Source of the DNA: Hyphomicrobiales bacterium
GTDB lineage: Bacteria; Pseudomonadota; Alphaproteobacteria; Rhizobiales; JAJFHR01
NCBI GenBank assembly: GCA_021775475.1
Contig: JAJFHS010000037.1
Coordinates: 1 to 42,021, forward strand
Direction of reading: 5' to 3'
DNA: 42,021 bases
Below, one piece after another: positions 16,432-24,504 of this stretch. The position numbers were made by a program, and so were the translations under genes. How positions within the stretch are numbered: the stretch's first letter is position 1; each line of letters starts with the position of its first letter. The notes under the pieces are model-generated. The model had not been told where the DNA came from, did no database searches, and worked only from the letters and a program-made list of their open reading frames with translations.

Positions 16432-16692
16432 ATGAACCGCGAAGATATCTTGATTATTGTAAAAAAATATATCGCCGATGCTATTGATGATGTCGATTGT
16501 GATACTCTCGATCCATCACAATCAATGAAAGATATCGGAATTAATTCTCTCGATATCGTGGAGATCGTATCCCGGTCAATGAGGGAGTTGAAAGTCAAAG
16601 TCCCGCGGTCAGAATTGAGCAAACTGGGTAACATCAACGAACTGGTTGATGTTTTGGCGCAGGCTGTTGAAAATAAAAATAATAATGCCTGA
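16432..16692 (+). CDS. Acyl carrier protein
   Basis: This 86-residue acidic helical protein has the phosphopantetheine attachment Ser39 in IGINSLDIVEIV, where the usual D-S-L reads N-S-L. It is dedicated to this operon: a phosphopantetheinyl transferase gene lies 0.9 kb downstream. It would carry the growing chain for the ketosynthase, reductases, dehydratase and HCS cassette, and deliver it to the oxoamine synthase. Beta-branching cassettes usually need a separate donor ACP for the acetyl unit; only one ACP gene is present, so either it serves both roles or housekeeping AcpP takes one. Confidence 0.92.
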   Translation: MNREDILIIVKKYIADAIDDVDCDTLDPSQSMKDIGINSLDIVEIVSRSMRELKVKVPRSELSKLGNINELVDVLAQAVENKNNNA

Positions 16693-16694
16693 GT

Positions 16695-17519
16695 TTGGTT
16701 AGAGAGGTTGCATCCCTGATACGAGATTTGCAAGGCAAGGCCGTTTTGGTTACCGGGGGAACGAAGGGCATCGGTCTCGCGTGTGCTCTGGCATTTGCCC
16801 GTTTGGGTGCAAATTGCATATTGACCTATAGGTGGGGCAGCGCCGATGAAGCCGATGTCCTCGCCCGGTTTGCTGAAGTAGGCGCTCCGCCGCCTATGAT
16901 CATCCAGGCAGATGTGTCTCAAAAGCAAGAAACTGATGTTCTGTTAGAACAGCTTTGCGAGATGTTCGATACCATTGATGTTTTCATCAGTAACGCCACC
17001 GGGGCCGTTATGGTCAATGAGTTGGAGGATTTGACAGAGAGAGGTCTGTTAAAGACCATGCAATATAGCGCCTGGCCCACGATCGACTATATTCTGAAAA
17101 TAAAGCAACATTTTGGTGCCTATCCCAGATACGTTGTGGCCATTTCGTCAACCGGGCCAAACCATTACAGTATCAACTACGATTTTATGGCTGCCTCAAA
17201 AGCAGCTCAGGAAACCTTGTGTCGTTATTTGTCTCACAGACTAAGAAATGAAGATGTTGCCATCAATGTCATTCGGACTGTCGGCGTGCGGACAAGTGCC
17301 TTTGAGATGACATTTGGCCAGGATCTTTCCGATTACCTGACAGCTATGGTTCCAGAAGGTCAGTGGATCAGGGCAGAAGAAGTTGCAGATGTAGCTTTAG
17401 CGCTGTGCAGTGGCAGGTTGGATGGGGTGCGCGGCCAAACCATCACGGTCGATCGTGGCGGTGTCTTCGCTGACAACATCTGCCGATTGTTTAGAGATAG
17501 GGAAGAGCTGGGGCTATAA
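16695..17519 (+). CDS. SDR enoyl-ACP reductase-like protein 2 (Y-x6-K type)
   Basis: This protein of up to 274 residues is a paralogue of the SDR on the other side of the ACP gene. It has TGGTKGIGLA at 20-29, YRWGSADE near 45-52, and Tyr162-x6-Lys169 (NYDFMAASK), again the FabI/FabL spacing. Two such reductases around one ACP suggest one for ordinary chain extension and one for the branched enoyl intermediate, though functional redundancy or a heteromer are equally possible. The start is uncertain: TTG 16695 has no good ribosome-binding site, while GAGAGG at 16703-16708 precedes a CTG at 16716. The conserved domain begins near DLQGKAVLVTGG either way. Confidence 0.75.
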   Translation: MVREVASLIRDLQGKAVLVTGGTKGIGLACALAFARLGANCILTYRWGSADEADVLARFAEVGAPPPMIIQADVSQKQETDVLLEQLCEMFDTIDVFISNATGAVMVNELEDLTERGLLKTMQYSAWPTIDYILKIKQHFGAYPRYVVAISSTGPNHYSINYDFMAASKAAQETLCRYLSHRLRNEDVAINVIRTVGVRTSAFEMTFGQDLSDYLTAMVPEGQWIRAEEVADVALALCSGRLDGVRGQTITVDRGGVFADNICRLFRDREELGL

Positions 17520-17546
17520 GCTTGCGAAGAGGATTTTCTCATAACA

Positions 17547-18188
17547 TTGGATATCCAAGACAAAGACGTTGTGATTTTCCCGGTCTGTGCGGATGAAAGC
17601 CCTGAAAACCTGGAATGTCTTTCAATCGAAGAACAAGAAACCGTCGTTAGGAAAGCCCGGGCCTTGGATCGGGCAGCTTTTATAAATAGCCGAACGATTC
17701 TGCGCCGCCTGTTGGCTCGCCATTTAGACTGCATGCCCTCCCGTGTGCCAATAGAGATTTCAAGCAGCGGGCAACCCAGAGTTAAGAACTGCAATATATC
17801 GTTTTCCATATCGCACACGCTAGGTATGAGCCTTGTTGCAATAACTCTCAATCGACGCCTGGGCATTGATCTGGAACGGTTGGATCGCAAGGTAGATGTG
17901 AAGCTTCTGTCAGAGGTATTTCTTCTCGAAACACTAAAGGCAGACACTCTGGAAGCATCAGAAAAATTCCTTAAAAGGCAGTTTCTGACAGACTGGACCC
18001 AGAGAGAAGCTCTCGTCAAAGCCACAGGCCACGGGTTGGTTTTTCCTGCGGATGAGGCAATACCTGAAGTGGCAGGGTTGGTTGTCAGGTCGTTTGACGC
18101 TGCTAGTCTTTTCGATTACGTTGTCTCAGTTGCTGCGGATGGGGCCGACTGGCAAGCAAGATTGGCTAGACCTGAAGAAACTTCCTGA
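17547..18188 (+). CDS. 4'-phosphopantetheinyl transferase, Sfp type
   Basis: This 213-residue protein has FSISHT (85-90), the Mg-binding GIDLER (106-111, Asp108 and Glu110), and the WTQREALVKATGHGL motif (150-164) of Sfp/AcpT-type transferases. It transfers phosphopantetheine from CoA to the conserved Ser of carrier proteins, here presumably the ACP encoded 0.9 kb upstream. A private activating enzyme supports the view that this is a stand-alone biosynthetic system rather than part of primary fatty acid synthesis. The start is a TTG at 17547 with GAGGA about 15 bases upstream, so the N-terminus is not certain. Confidence 0.9.
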   Translation: MDIQDKDVVIFPVCADESPENLECLSIEEQETVVRKARALDRAAFINSRTILRRLLARHLDCMPSRVPIEISSSGQPRVKNCNISFSISHTLGMSLVAITLNRRLGIDLERLDRKVDVKLLSEVFLLETLKADTLEASEKFLKRQFLTDWTQREALVKATGHGLVFPADEAIPEVAGLVVRSFDAASLFDYVVSVAADGADWQARLARPEETS

Positions 18189-18233
18189 GAATATGCGTTT
18201 GTTTGTTCAATTCCCACCGTGTTGTTTTAGTGT

Positions 18234-19148
18234 ATGATGCTCATTTCAGACAAAGAACAAAAAGGAAATCCGCAAGACCGTTGGCGTTTCAGCGATTCCC
18301 TGAAAGATGTCGATGTTGAAGAACTTGTAGATATACGGCTCCACCGGCCGCTCGCCTTCCTTTTCCTGAAGCCCTTTCAAAATCAGTTGTCTCACATCAC
18401 TCCTTTGCATTTGACAATTGCTTCAATGCTCGCGGGTATATTTGCAGGTGTTAGTAGTTTCATGGCCGCTCAATCAGGGAGTATCTGGTTCCTGATCGGC
18501 GGCATCTTAATGATCATTTCAGTCGTCCTTGATTGTTCTGACGGCATGTTAGCGCGTCTTCGCGGCGGCGGTTCTCACTTCGGTCAAATGGTAGACGGAT
18601 TTAGTGATCTGGTCGCCGGAGCATCTTTTTGGTTCGGGATGAGTTATTCGCTTACCTATGGCAGAGAGGAATGGTGGATCTGGCCAGCAAATTTCGTGGT
18701 TCTTTTCAGCATAATGATACATATTTCAATCTACGATAAATATAGAGAGTACTTTCTCGATCATGCCAACGTCCAGCCTGTTCGCCCCAAAACATATGAC
18801 GAAACAAAAGCCGGTTGGTTCGAACGAATTTTGACATACACTTACGAAACTTCCTACGCCGGGGTTTTCGATCTGGTAAGGGGGAATAACGAAACAGCAA
18901 CCCGCTTGCCTGCATCTGAGTTTCGCAGAGTATTTCAAAAACCTATGCGTCTCATGTCTTTCCTCGGATTGGGAACGCATTTATTCTTGATGTACAGTGT
19001 CGCTATTTTCTCCGCTTGGCTGCCCCAATATGGATTAATCATAACGGCTATTCTAATTATCGGCATATTGAACATATTGGCGATTGCCGCCGTCGCCTAT
19101 TGGCGCCGAATAGATCGCAGTTGTGAAGAACTGTCCGTCATCAAATAA
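18234..19148 (+). CDS. CDP-alcohol phosphatidyltransferase family membrane enzyme
   Basis: This 304-residue membrane protein has the complete CDP-alcohol phosphotransferase signature, D-x2-D-G-x2-A-R-x8-G-x3-D-x3-D, with Asp100, Asp103, Asp121 and Asp125. Hydrophobic helices lie at about 58-78, 83-100, 120-140, 148-165, 235-255 and 265-290. Family members either move a phosphatidyl group from CDP-diacylglycerol to an alcohol or move a phospho-head group from a CDP-alcohol to a lipid alcohol. At the end of an operon that seems to make a sphingoid-like lipid, the second mode would add a phospho-head group to a ceramide-like acceptor. That is inference; head group and acceptor cannot be read from sequence. 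The long N-terminal soluble part (about 50 residues) and the insert near 165-235 are unlike short PgsA-type enzymes. Confidence 0.85.
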   Translation: MMLISDKEQKGNPQDRWRFSDSLKDVDVEELVDIRLHRPLAFLFLKPFQNQLSHITPLHLTIASMLAGIFAGVSSFMAAQSGSIWFLIGGILMIISVVLDCSDGMLARLRGGGSHFGQMVDGFSDLVAGASFWFGMSYSLTYGREEWWIWPANFVVLFSIMIHISIYDKYREYFLDHANVQPVRPKTYDETKAGWFERILTYTYETSYAGVFDLVRGNNETATRLPASEFRRVFQKPMRLMSFLGLGTHLFLMYSVAIFSAWLPQYGLIITAILIIGILNILAIAAVAYWRRIDRSCEELSVIK

Positions 19149-19478
19149 AATGGGTTTTGGCGATTTGCGCAAATCGAAGGCAGAGCGATATGCGTCCGGT
19201 CTCGCCCACCAAACACGTTCGCTTGTTCCCCGTCACAGTTTTCAATCCATTCTTATCTGAGGGTATCCTCGCTGGTGACAGTTGACGATCCGGCAATAGA
19301 TATAGCCTTGCGAGAGCACGTTGATCTTTGAACAGTGCCGCCAGAATACAAAACTGATATCAGCCCTCAATGACAGTGGTCGACAATCCGGTCCAAATTT
19401 CAGCTGACAAAATATTTCACCAGTGCCATGGTGTTGCACAATTGTTAACAGAATTAAGACCTTGACCACGGATGTGCA
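19149..19478. other. 330-base gap after the lipid operon; possible decayed coding sequence
   Basis: No intact gene, tRNA or clear terminator is seen. On the plus strand from about 19275 the translation reads protein-like (VTVDDPAIDIALREHVDL, then a stop, then TVPPEYKTDISPQ, then a stop), which could be a remnant of a gene with in-frame stops. I do not recognise it. The gap separates the lipid operon from the radical SAM gene, so the latter probably has its own promoter. Confidence 0.3.
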
Positions 19479-21257
19479 ATGACCAGCCTGACGCAAGAAA
19501 AATTCGTTTTTATCATGATTAAAACGACGCGCTACGATGCGGATGGTTATCCCATCATATGGATGCGCTCGTTCATTCCGTCCAACTCGCTGACGGTTTT
19601 AAATGGTCTGGCCATAGACTGCCGGGAGCGTCAGGTTCTTGGCCCGCATACTGACATACAGTTTGAAACCTATGATGAATCCAATATTCGGATCCGCCCG
19701 GATAAAATCATTGCATCGATTAAACAATCCGGTGCGCGCGCGTTAATTGGACTTGTCGGGGTACAATCAAACCAGTTTGACCGGGCAGTGGATATTGGTC
19801 GTCAGTTTGCCGATGCCGGTCTTGCTGTAATTATCGGTGGGTTTCATGTTTCCGGTTGTCTTGCCATGTTGCCTGAATTGCCAGACGAGATCAAAGACGC
19901 CCAGAAGGCTGGTATATCGATGTTTGCCGGGGAGGCGGAAACCGGCCGACTTGATGAAGTTTTTCGCGACGCCTATGACGGCTGCCTGAAACCGCTTTAC
20001 AATCACATGAACGATCTGCCCGATCTTGCCGGCCAGCCAACGCCGATATTGTGGCGCCAGGCGCTTGAGCGCAACATAGATATGACCACCAGTTTTGATC
20101 TCGGAAGAGGTTGCCCGTACCAGTGCTCGTTTTGCACCATAATTAACGTTCAGGGCCGCAAGAGCCGTTTTCGCTCGCCCGATGATGTTGAGGCCATTAT
20201 CCGCGAAAATGCACACCAGGGCGTGGGGTTGTTTTTCATTACCGATGATAACTTTGCCCGCAACAAGTGCTGGGAAGCGTTGCTTGACCGGCTGATCTGG
20301 CTGCGCGAAGAAGAAGGCTTTAAATTCTCTCTCATTATCCAGGTTGACACCTTGTGCCATAAAACGCCGGGTTTCATCAAAAAATGCGCGCGGGCTGGAA
20401 CAAAGAGGGTATTTATAGGGCTTGAAAATATCAATCCCGACAATCTGGCTTCGGCCAACAAACGCCAGAACCGGATTACTGAATACCGCGAAATGCTGCT
20501 TGAGTGGCGTAAAAACAGCGTTATCACCTATGCCGGATATATCATCGGATTTCCGAACGATACCAGGCAATCGATCCGTCGCGACATTGAGATCATCAAG
20601 AACGAATTGCCGTTGGAATTTTTGAGTTTTTTCTTCCTGACACCCCTGCCGGGCTCGCAAGATCACAAGCAAATGCTCGATGACGGGGTATACATGGATC
20701 AGGATCTGAACAAGTATAATTTATACAATCGTGTGACCCACCATGCCAGAATGTCAGATGAGGAATGGGATGAGGCATACCGAGAGGCCTGGCAGGAATT
20801 TTACTCCCTTGACCATGTCGAAACACAGTTTCGCCGGGCTTTTGCCCACAGTGAGAGGCGGGCCAAACAAATCCTGGAATATTTGCTTCAGTTCAAGGTG
20901 GTGAACGATATAGAAAAGGTTCATCCTCTTGAAGGAGGGGTAATCAGGCTCCAGTACCGGGCTGACCGGCGGCCGGGATTTGCGCGCGAGAGCGCCTTGG
21001 TCTTCTACCCGCGCCAGATTTTCTGGCTCACAGTTAAAATATACAAATTCGCCAGGCTTTTCTGGCAGGTGCGCAAAATTTACCGCAAGGTGGAACGCGA
21101 CCCCGACCGCAAAACCTATAGCGATACGGCCTTGAGCGCGCCAAATGCTGATGAATTTGTTTCGATGGAGATCTACACCCAGACCAGCGGTGCAGCTGGT
21201 GCAGTGGAAAAGAAACTGCGCGATGATGCCAGACGAGAAAAATTCATCCGGTCCTGA
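19479..21257 (+). CDS. B12-binding-type radical SAM protein
   Basis: This 592-residue protein has an N-terminal Rossmann-like region (about 60-160, with GGFHVSG at 120-126 and GEAE at 151-154) that resembles the cobalamin-binding domain of B12-dependent radical SAM enzymes. A radical SAM core follows with Cys212, Cys216 and Cys219 (GCPYQCSFC) ligating the 4Fe-4S cluster. ITDDNFARN and IGLENINPDNL are further core motifs. The C-terminal third is unusual, with a basic, aromatic stretch (about 500-550) that could associate with membranes. B12-dependent members often methylate unreactive carbons, including in hopanoid and lipid modification. It lies 330 bases past the lipid operon and may modify the same product; this is only positional. 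Reaction unknown. Confidence 0.8.
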   Translation: MTSLTQEKFVFIMIKTTRYDADGYPIIWMRSFIPSNSLTVLNGLAIDCRERQVLGPHTDIQFETYDESNIRIRPDKIIASIKQSGARALIGLVGVQSNQFDRAVDIGRQFADAGLAVIIGGFHVSGCLAMLPELPDEIKDAQKAGISMFAGEAETGRLDEVFRDAYDGCLKPLYNHMNDLPDLAGQPTPILWRQALERNIDMTTSFDLGRGCPYQCSFCTIINVQGRKSRFRSPDDVEAIIRENAHQGVGLFFITDDNFARNKCWEALLDRLIWLREEEGFKFSLIIQVDTLCHKTPGFIKKCARAGTKRVFIGLENINPDNLASANKRQNRITEYREMLLEWRKNSVITYAGYIIGFPNDTRQSIRRDIEIIKNELPLEFLSFFFLTPLPGSQDHKQMLDDGVYMDQDLNKYNLYNRVTHHARMSDEEWDEAYREAWQEFYSLDHVETQFRRAFAHSERRAKQILEYLLQFKVVNDIEKVHPLEGGVIRLQYRADRRPGFARESALVFYPRQIFWLTVKIYKFARLFWQVRKIYRKVERDPDRKTYSDTALSAPNADEFVSMEIYTQTSGAAGAVEKKLRDDARREKFIRS

Positions 21258-21350
21258 CTGTGGCTGCGCTTCGAATATGGGCTTGCACGGAAAAACTGGA
21301 CACCAATGCGCCCGTTACATCGTGAGGAATTATTGAATCACTGGAGTCTT

Positions 21351-21440
21351 TGGCGGAGAGGATGGGATTCGAACCCACGATACGCGTTAACGTATACTCC
21401 CTTAGCAGGGGAGCGCCTTCAGCCACTCGGCCACCTCTCC
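21351..21440 (-). tRNA. tRNA-Ser (GCU anticodon)
   Basis: Read on the minus strand, the 90-base sequence folds as a class II tRNA. The acceptor stem starts GGAGAGG, the D-arm contains CCGAGTGG, the anticodon loop reads CTGCTAA within a CCC/GGG-flanked stem (anticodon GCU), there is a long variable arm, the T-loop is GGTTCGAATCC, and the discriminator G and CCA are encoded at 21351-21354. The anticodon and long extra arm identify serine. Confidence 0.95.
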
Positions 21441-21645
21441 GAGACCGTGTATATGTGGTTGAAACGTGAGTGTCAAAGGAGATTTGAGGGGCTTGGAAAT
21501 TTTGTTGCCAGACAACTTAAATTGAATTGAAGAGAAATATTCAACACTAACTTAAACAACGTTTTAAACCCGACTTTAAGCCAAATACTGTATCTATCTA
21601 TGCTGACCTCAAGCATTCTATAAAAAAAAGAAAATCCGCACGGAT

Positions 21646-22170
21646 ATGAAATCGGCCAAATTTAAATTTTCCGAAGGAACCCTTGGTGCCACCATAGTTG
21701 GTGTTGTGATGATCACTGGCATGGTGGCTGCTGTGATTTTCGCCGGCAACAATGCAGGCTCAGCGCGAGGTGGCTTTGCCAGCGGAAATAAATACCCGGC
21801 CAAGGCCTTTGTCGTCAAGAAACTGGGCTCGCTCAAAGCCAACACGGTAAGTGAGGATATAAATACCGCCAGCGGCCTCAGTGTTGATGTGAATTATGAT
21901 GAAGCCCGGCAAAAACTCAAACTGAAAATAACCGACCCGTCGGGCAAGCCAATGAAACGCGTGAGCGTTAATGCACGCGCGCGCAAAGTCGGTCAACAGC
22001 AAACGCCCAAGCGCTTTGACTTAAAGGAATACCCCAAAGGCGAATACCGCTCAGATGCCCTGGGCCTTGGAAAAGGCGGCTGGGTTTTGTCGGTCTCGGC
22101 CTATGATCTTTATGCCCGAGGCGAAAACAAGTTGCTGTTCCACACCGAAAGACCGCTGTTTGTGAAATAA
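21646..22170 (+). CDS. FixH-like membrane-anchored protein
   Basis: This 174-residue protein has one N-terminal membrane anchor (about 13-34) and an exported beta-sandwich-like domain: DVNYDEARQKLKLKITDPSG in the middle, KPMKRVSVNARARK, and GEYRSDALGLGKGGWVLSVS near 130-150. This matches the FixH layout (anchor, IgG-like beta domain with a G-x-W-x-L-x-V strand). FixH proteins are linked to cbb3 oxidase maturation with FixG/I/S, but none of those genes is present here, so the role is unclear. It follows the divergently read tRNA-Ser gene. Confidence 0.6.
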   Translation: MKSAKFKFSEGTLGATIVGVVMITGMVAAVIFAGNNAGSARGGFASGNKYPAKAFVVKKLGSLKANTVSEDINTASGLSVDVNYDEARQKLKLKITDPSGKPMKRVSVNARARKVGQQQTPKRFDLKEYPKGEYRSDALGLGKGGWVLSVSAYDLYARGENKLLFHTERPLFVK

Positions 22171-22179
22171 CCGGCTATT

Positions 22180-22602
22180 CTACCAGTGTCCGGTATTTTC
22201 CATCGATGCCCACGGCTCCTGCTCGGGCAGGGCGTCACCAGCTTGCAACAATTCAATCGAGATGCCATCAGGCGAGCGCACAAACGCCATGCGACCGTCA
22301 CGCGGTGGCCGGTTGATGATAATACCCTTGTCCATAAGGCTCTGGCACAGGTCATAAATATTATCGACCTCATAGGCGAGATGGCCAAAATTGCGCCCTT
22401 CGCCATATTCTTCACGGTCCCAATTGTAGGTGAGTTCAAGTTCCGAGCCAATACCATCGCCGGGAGGGGCAAGAAAAATCAGGGTAAAACGCCCGGCTTC
22501 AATTTCCTTGCGCCGGGTTTCCACCAGGCCGAGTGTGTTACAGTAAAAATCTAACGAAGCATCAAGGTCGCTGACGCGGACCATCGTATGGAGGTATTTC
22601 AT
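22180..22602 (-). CDS. gloA: Lactoylglutathione lyase (glyoxalase I)
   Basis: This 140-residue vicinal-oxygen-chelate protein opens with [20 protein letters not shown] and has the [13 protein letters not shown] segment and [11 protein letters not shown] near the C-terminus. His5, Glu56 (in ELELTYNW), His74 and Glu119 are the expected Ni/Zn ligands. It isomerises the methylglyoxal-glutathione hemithioacetal to S-lactoylglutathione, a cytoplasmic detoxification step. Length matches bacterial GloA. It converges with the FixH-like gene and is divergent from the sirtuin gene. Confidence 0.92.
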   Translation of the reverse strand: MKYLHTMVRVSDLDASLDFYCNTLGLVETRRKEIEAGRFTLIFLAPPGDGIGSELELTYNWDREEYGEGRNFGHLAYEVDNIYDLCQSLMDKGIIINRPPRDGRMAFVRSPDGISIELLQAGDALPEQEPWASMENTGHW

Positions 22603-22694
22603 CTGGCAAGTTCCATTGTGTGGTTGATGTGATTGCCGTTATGATAGCTTGAAACCGCGCCATGGCACCAGAAATAACCGGGAATTAGGAAAAA

Positions 22695-23465
22695 ATGACG
22701 GTGAAAAACATTGCCGCCAAAATCAAAGGAATGATTGAAGTATCGAACCACTGTGTTGTTTTCACTGGTGCTGGCATCAGCACGGAAAGCGGCATTCCAG
22801 ATTTTCGCAGCCCCACCGGTCTGTGGAAAAATAACATGCCGATAGATTTCCGCGATTTTGTGGAGTCAGAAGAAGCCAGAATAGAAGCCTGGCGGCGCAA
22901 GTTTGCCCTTGAAGACAGGTTTTTGGCAGCCAGGCCCACCAGAGGCCACAAAGCTGTTGCCCACCTGATAGAAATTGGCCGTGCTGCCAACGTTATCACC
23001 CAGAATATCGATAATCTTCATCAGGCATCCGGCATCAATGACGGACAGATTATAGAATTGCACGGCAACGGCACCTACGCCACCTGTCTCAGTTGTCACC
23101 GGCGTTGTGAAATGCGCTGGATAGGTGACGTGTTCAAGGCCAGCGGAACCCCGCCTGAGTGCACTCACTGTGGCGGCATCGTCAAATCCGCCACCATCTC
23201 CTTTGGCCAATCGATGCCGGAACAAAAGATGCACGATGCTGAGGCCGCCTCTTTGGCTTGCGACCTGTTTATCGTGCTGGGGTCATCTTTGGTGGTTTTT
23301 CCTGCTGCGGGCTTTCCAGTCATCGCCAAGCGCAACGGTGCCAAACTGATTATCATAAATCGTGAGGAAACCGAGCTTGACACCATCGCCGACCTTGTCG
23401 GCCATAAGGATATTGGTGATGTTATGGTGCCGTTGATGGATATGACGGCGGCAAAGAAGAATTGA
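22695..23465 (+). CDS. cobB: NAD-dependent protein deacylase, SIR2 family
   Basis: This 256-residue sirtuin has GAGIST at 25-30, the GIPDFRS segment at 33-39, TQNIDNLH at 102-109, and the catalytic His123 in ELHGNG. Four Zn-binding cysteines (131, 134, 156, 159) are present. It removes acyl groups from protein lysines using NAD in the cytoplasm. Ala and Tyr-Arg selectivity residues of the class III desuccinylases are not evident, so plain deacetylation is likeliest. ATG 22695 lies 90 bases from the divergent gloA. Confidence 0.92.
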   Translation: MTVKNIAAKIKGMIEVSNHCVVFTGAGISTESGIPDFRSPTGLWKNNMPIDFRDFVESEEARIEAWRRKFALEDRFLAARPTRGHKAVAHLIEIGRAANVITQNIDNLHQASGINDGQIIELHGNGTYATCLSCHRRCEMRWIGDVFKASGTPPECTHCGGIVKSATISFGQSMPEQKMHDAEAASLACDLFIVLGSSLVVFPAAGFPVIAKRNGAKLIIINREETELDTIADLVGHKDIGDVMVPLMDMTAAKKN

Positions 23466-23746
23466 GTGTGGAGTTGGCAAATGTTGCCTGAAAACCGGGT
23501 TTTCCGATTAGTTCATCATTGATGAAATTAACAACAATTCGCAAGAGATTGTAAACAAACATTTATATGAATTTAAATTTCAGGTAAAAAATCACAACCT
23601 GTGGACAATGCACCTTTATGTTGCCACAGAGCAGAAAAATTTCCCTTAATTTATAGTTAACGCTGTACAAACCTCCCTTCTTTGTTCCACAATTTCAACC
23701 ACTGGCAAAGTGATTCTGTTGAGGCGGTAAGAGGGGCCATTGAGTA
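23466..23746 (+). promoter_or_regulatory. Long 5' region of the cold-shock protein gene
   Basis: This 281-base AT-rich gap lies between the sirtuin and the cold-shock gene. It starts with a small hairpin (GAAAAC-CGG-GTTTTC at about 23490-23505), perhaps a weak terminator. Cold-shock genes often have long structured leaders, so the rest may be such a leader; GAGGGG at 23731-23736 is the likely ribosome-binding site. Confidence 0.35.
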
Positions 23747-24310
23747 TTGCCTAGAGTCGAACACATAATTGAGACGGGCGAGGAAACAGCACTTGAGGTT
23801 GTGCAGGTTGCCGGCGCCATCAAGTGGTTTGACGCCGCTAAAGGCTATGGGTTTCTCATTCCCGACGATGATTTGCCCGACATTCTCATTCATTCAAGCT
23901 GTTTGCAAAAAGATGGTTTTGACACCATTTTAGAAGGCGCGCGCGTTGTCTGTGAGGCGGTTGAACGTCCCAAGGGCTGGCAGGCGCTGAAAATCCTTTC
24001 TCTGGACAACTCGACCGCAATCCAGCCAGCGCAAAAGCCGCCGGCCCGCACTCATGTGGCCGTGGTGGCTGAAAGTGATTTTGTCAAAGTCACGGTTAAA
24101 TGGTTCAACCGCGTGCGCGGCTACGGCTTTGTTGCTGAAGGTGCCACCGGTCCTGATATTTTTGTGCATATGGAAACCATGCGTAAATATGGCATCGCCG
24201 AGTTGCGGCCGGATCAGGAATTATACGTGCGCTATGGCAACGGACCCAAGGGTTTGATGGCAGCCGAACTCAAGCTCAACCTTGAAACCAGCCCGCAAGG
24301 CCCGCATTAG
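23747..24310 (+). CDS. Protein with two tandem cold-shock domains
   Basis: This 187-residue protein carries two CspA-type OB-fold domains. The first (about 22-86) has [13 protein letters not shown] and DILIHSS; the second (about 115-180) has [13 protein letters not shown] and DIFVHME. These are the RNP1 and RNP2 nucleic-acid-binding motifs. A Pro/Ala-rich linker lies between them. Tandem-CSD proteins of this size are common in Hyphomicrobiales, usually beside a DUF192 gene, as here. The start is TTG 23747, the first possible one after an in-frame stop, with GAGGGG 10 bases upstream. Confidence 0.9.
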   Translation: MPRVEHIIETGEETALEVVQVAGAIKWFDAAKGYGFLIPDDDLPDILIHSSCLQKDGFDTILEGARVVCEAVERPKGWQALKILSLDNSTAIQPAQKPPARTHVAVVAESDFVKVTVKWFNRVRGYGFVAEGATGPDIFVHMETMRKYGIAELRPDQELYVRYGNGPKGLMAAELKLNLETSPQGPH

Positions 24311-24411
24311 AGCGTGTCACCGATAAGTGGGTACCGGTTATCGGATAAATGACACGCTTAAACAAAGAGTTAGAGTGCAGTTTTGATTCAATCAGAACAT
24401 CAGGTACTCTA
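24311..24411. repeat. Mosaic palindromic intergenic repeat
   Basis: Between the cold-shock and DUF192 genes two nested inverted repeats are visible. AGCGTGTCACCGATAA (24311-24326) pairs with TTATCGG and TGACACGCT (24338-24358) around a 5-base bulge. GTTTTGATT pairs with AATCAGAAC about C24390, inside a TAGAGT/ACTCTA pair (24371-24411). These resemble dispersed rhizobial palindromic elements. Copies elsewhere in the genome would confirm this. Confidence 0.6.
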
Positions 24412-24504
24412 GACGCCAAATCCGGCATCACCAATCCGACACATTTAGCGCATATTTCAATATGATTTGGAAGTGCTCTAGCCCATCACAACAGGAACAC
24501 CGTA

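Noticed and set aside
21306..21530. Plus-strand reading frame over the tRNA-Ser gene
   Set aside because: Its translation comes from the reverse complement of the tRNA; no ribosome-binding site or family match.
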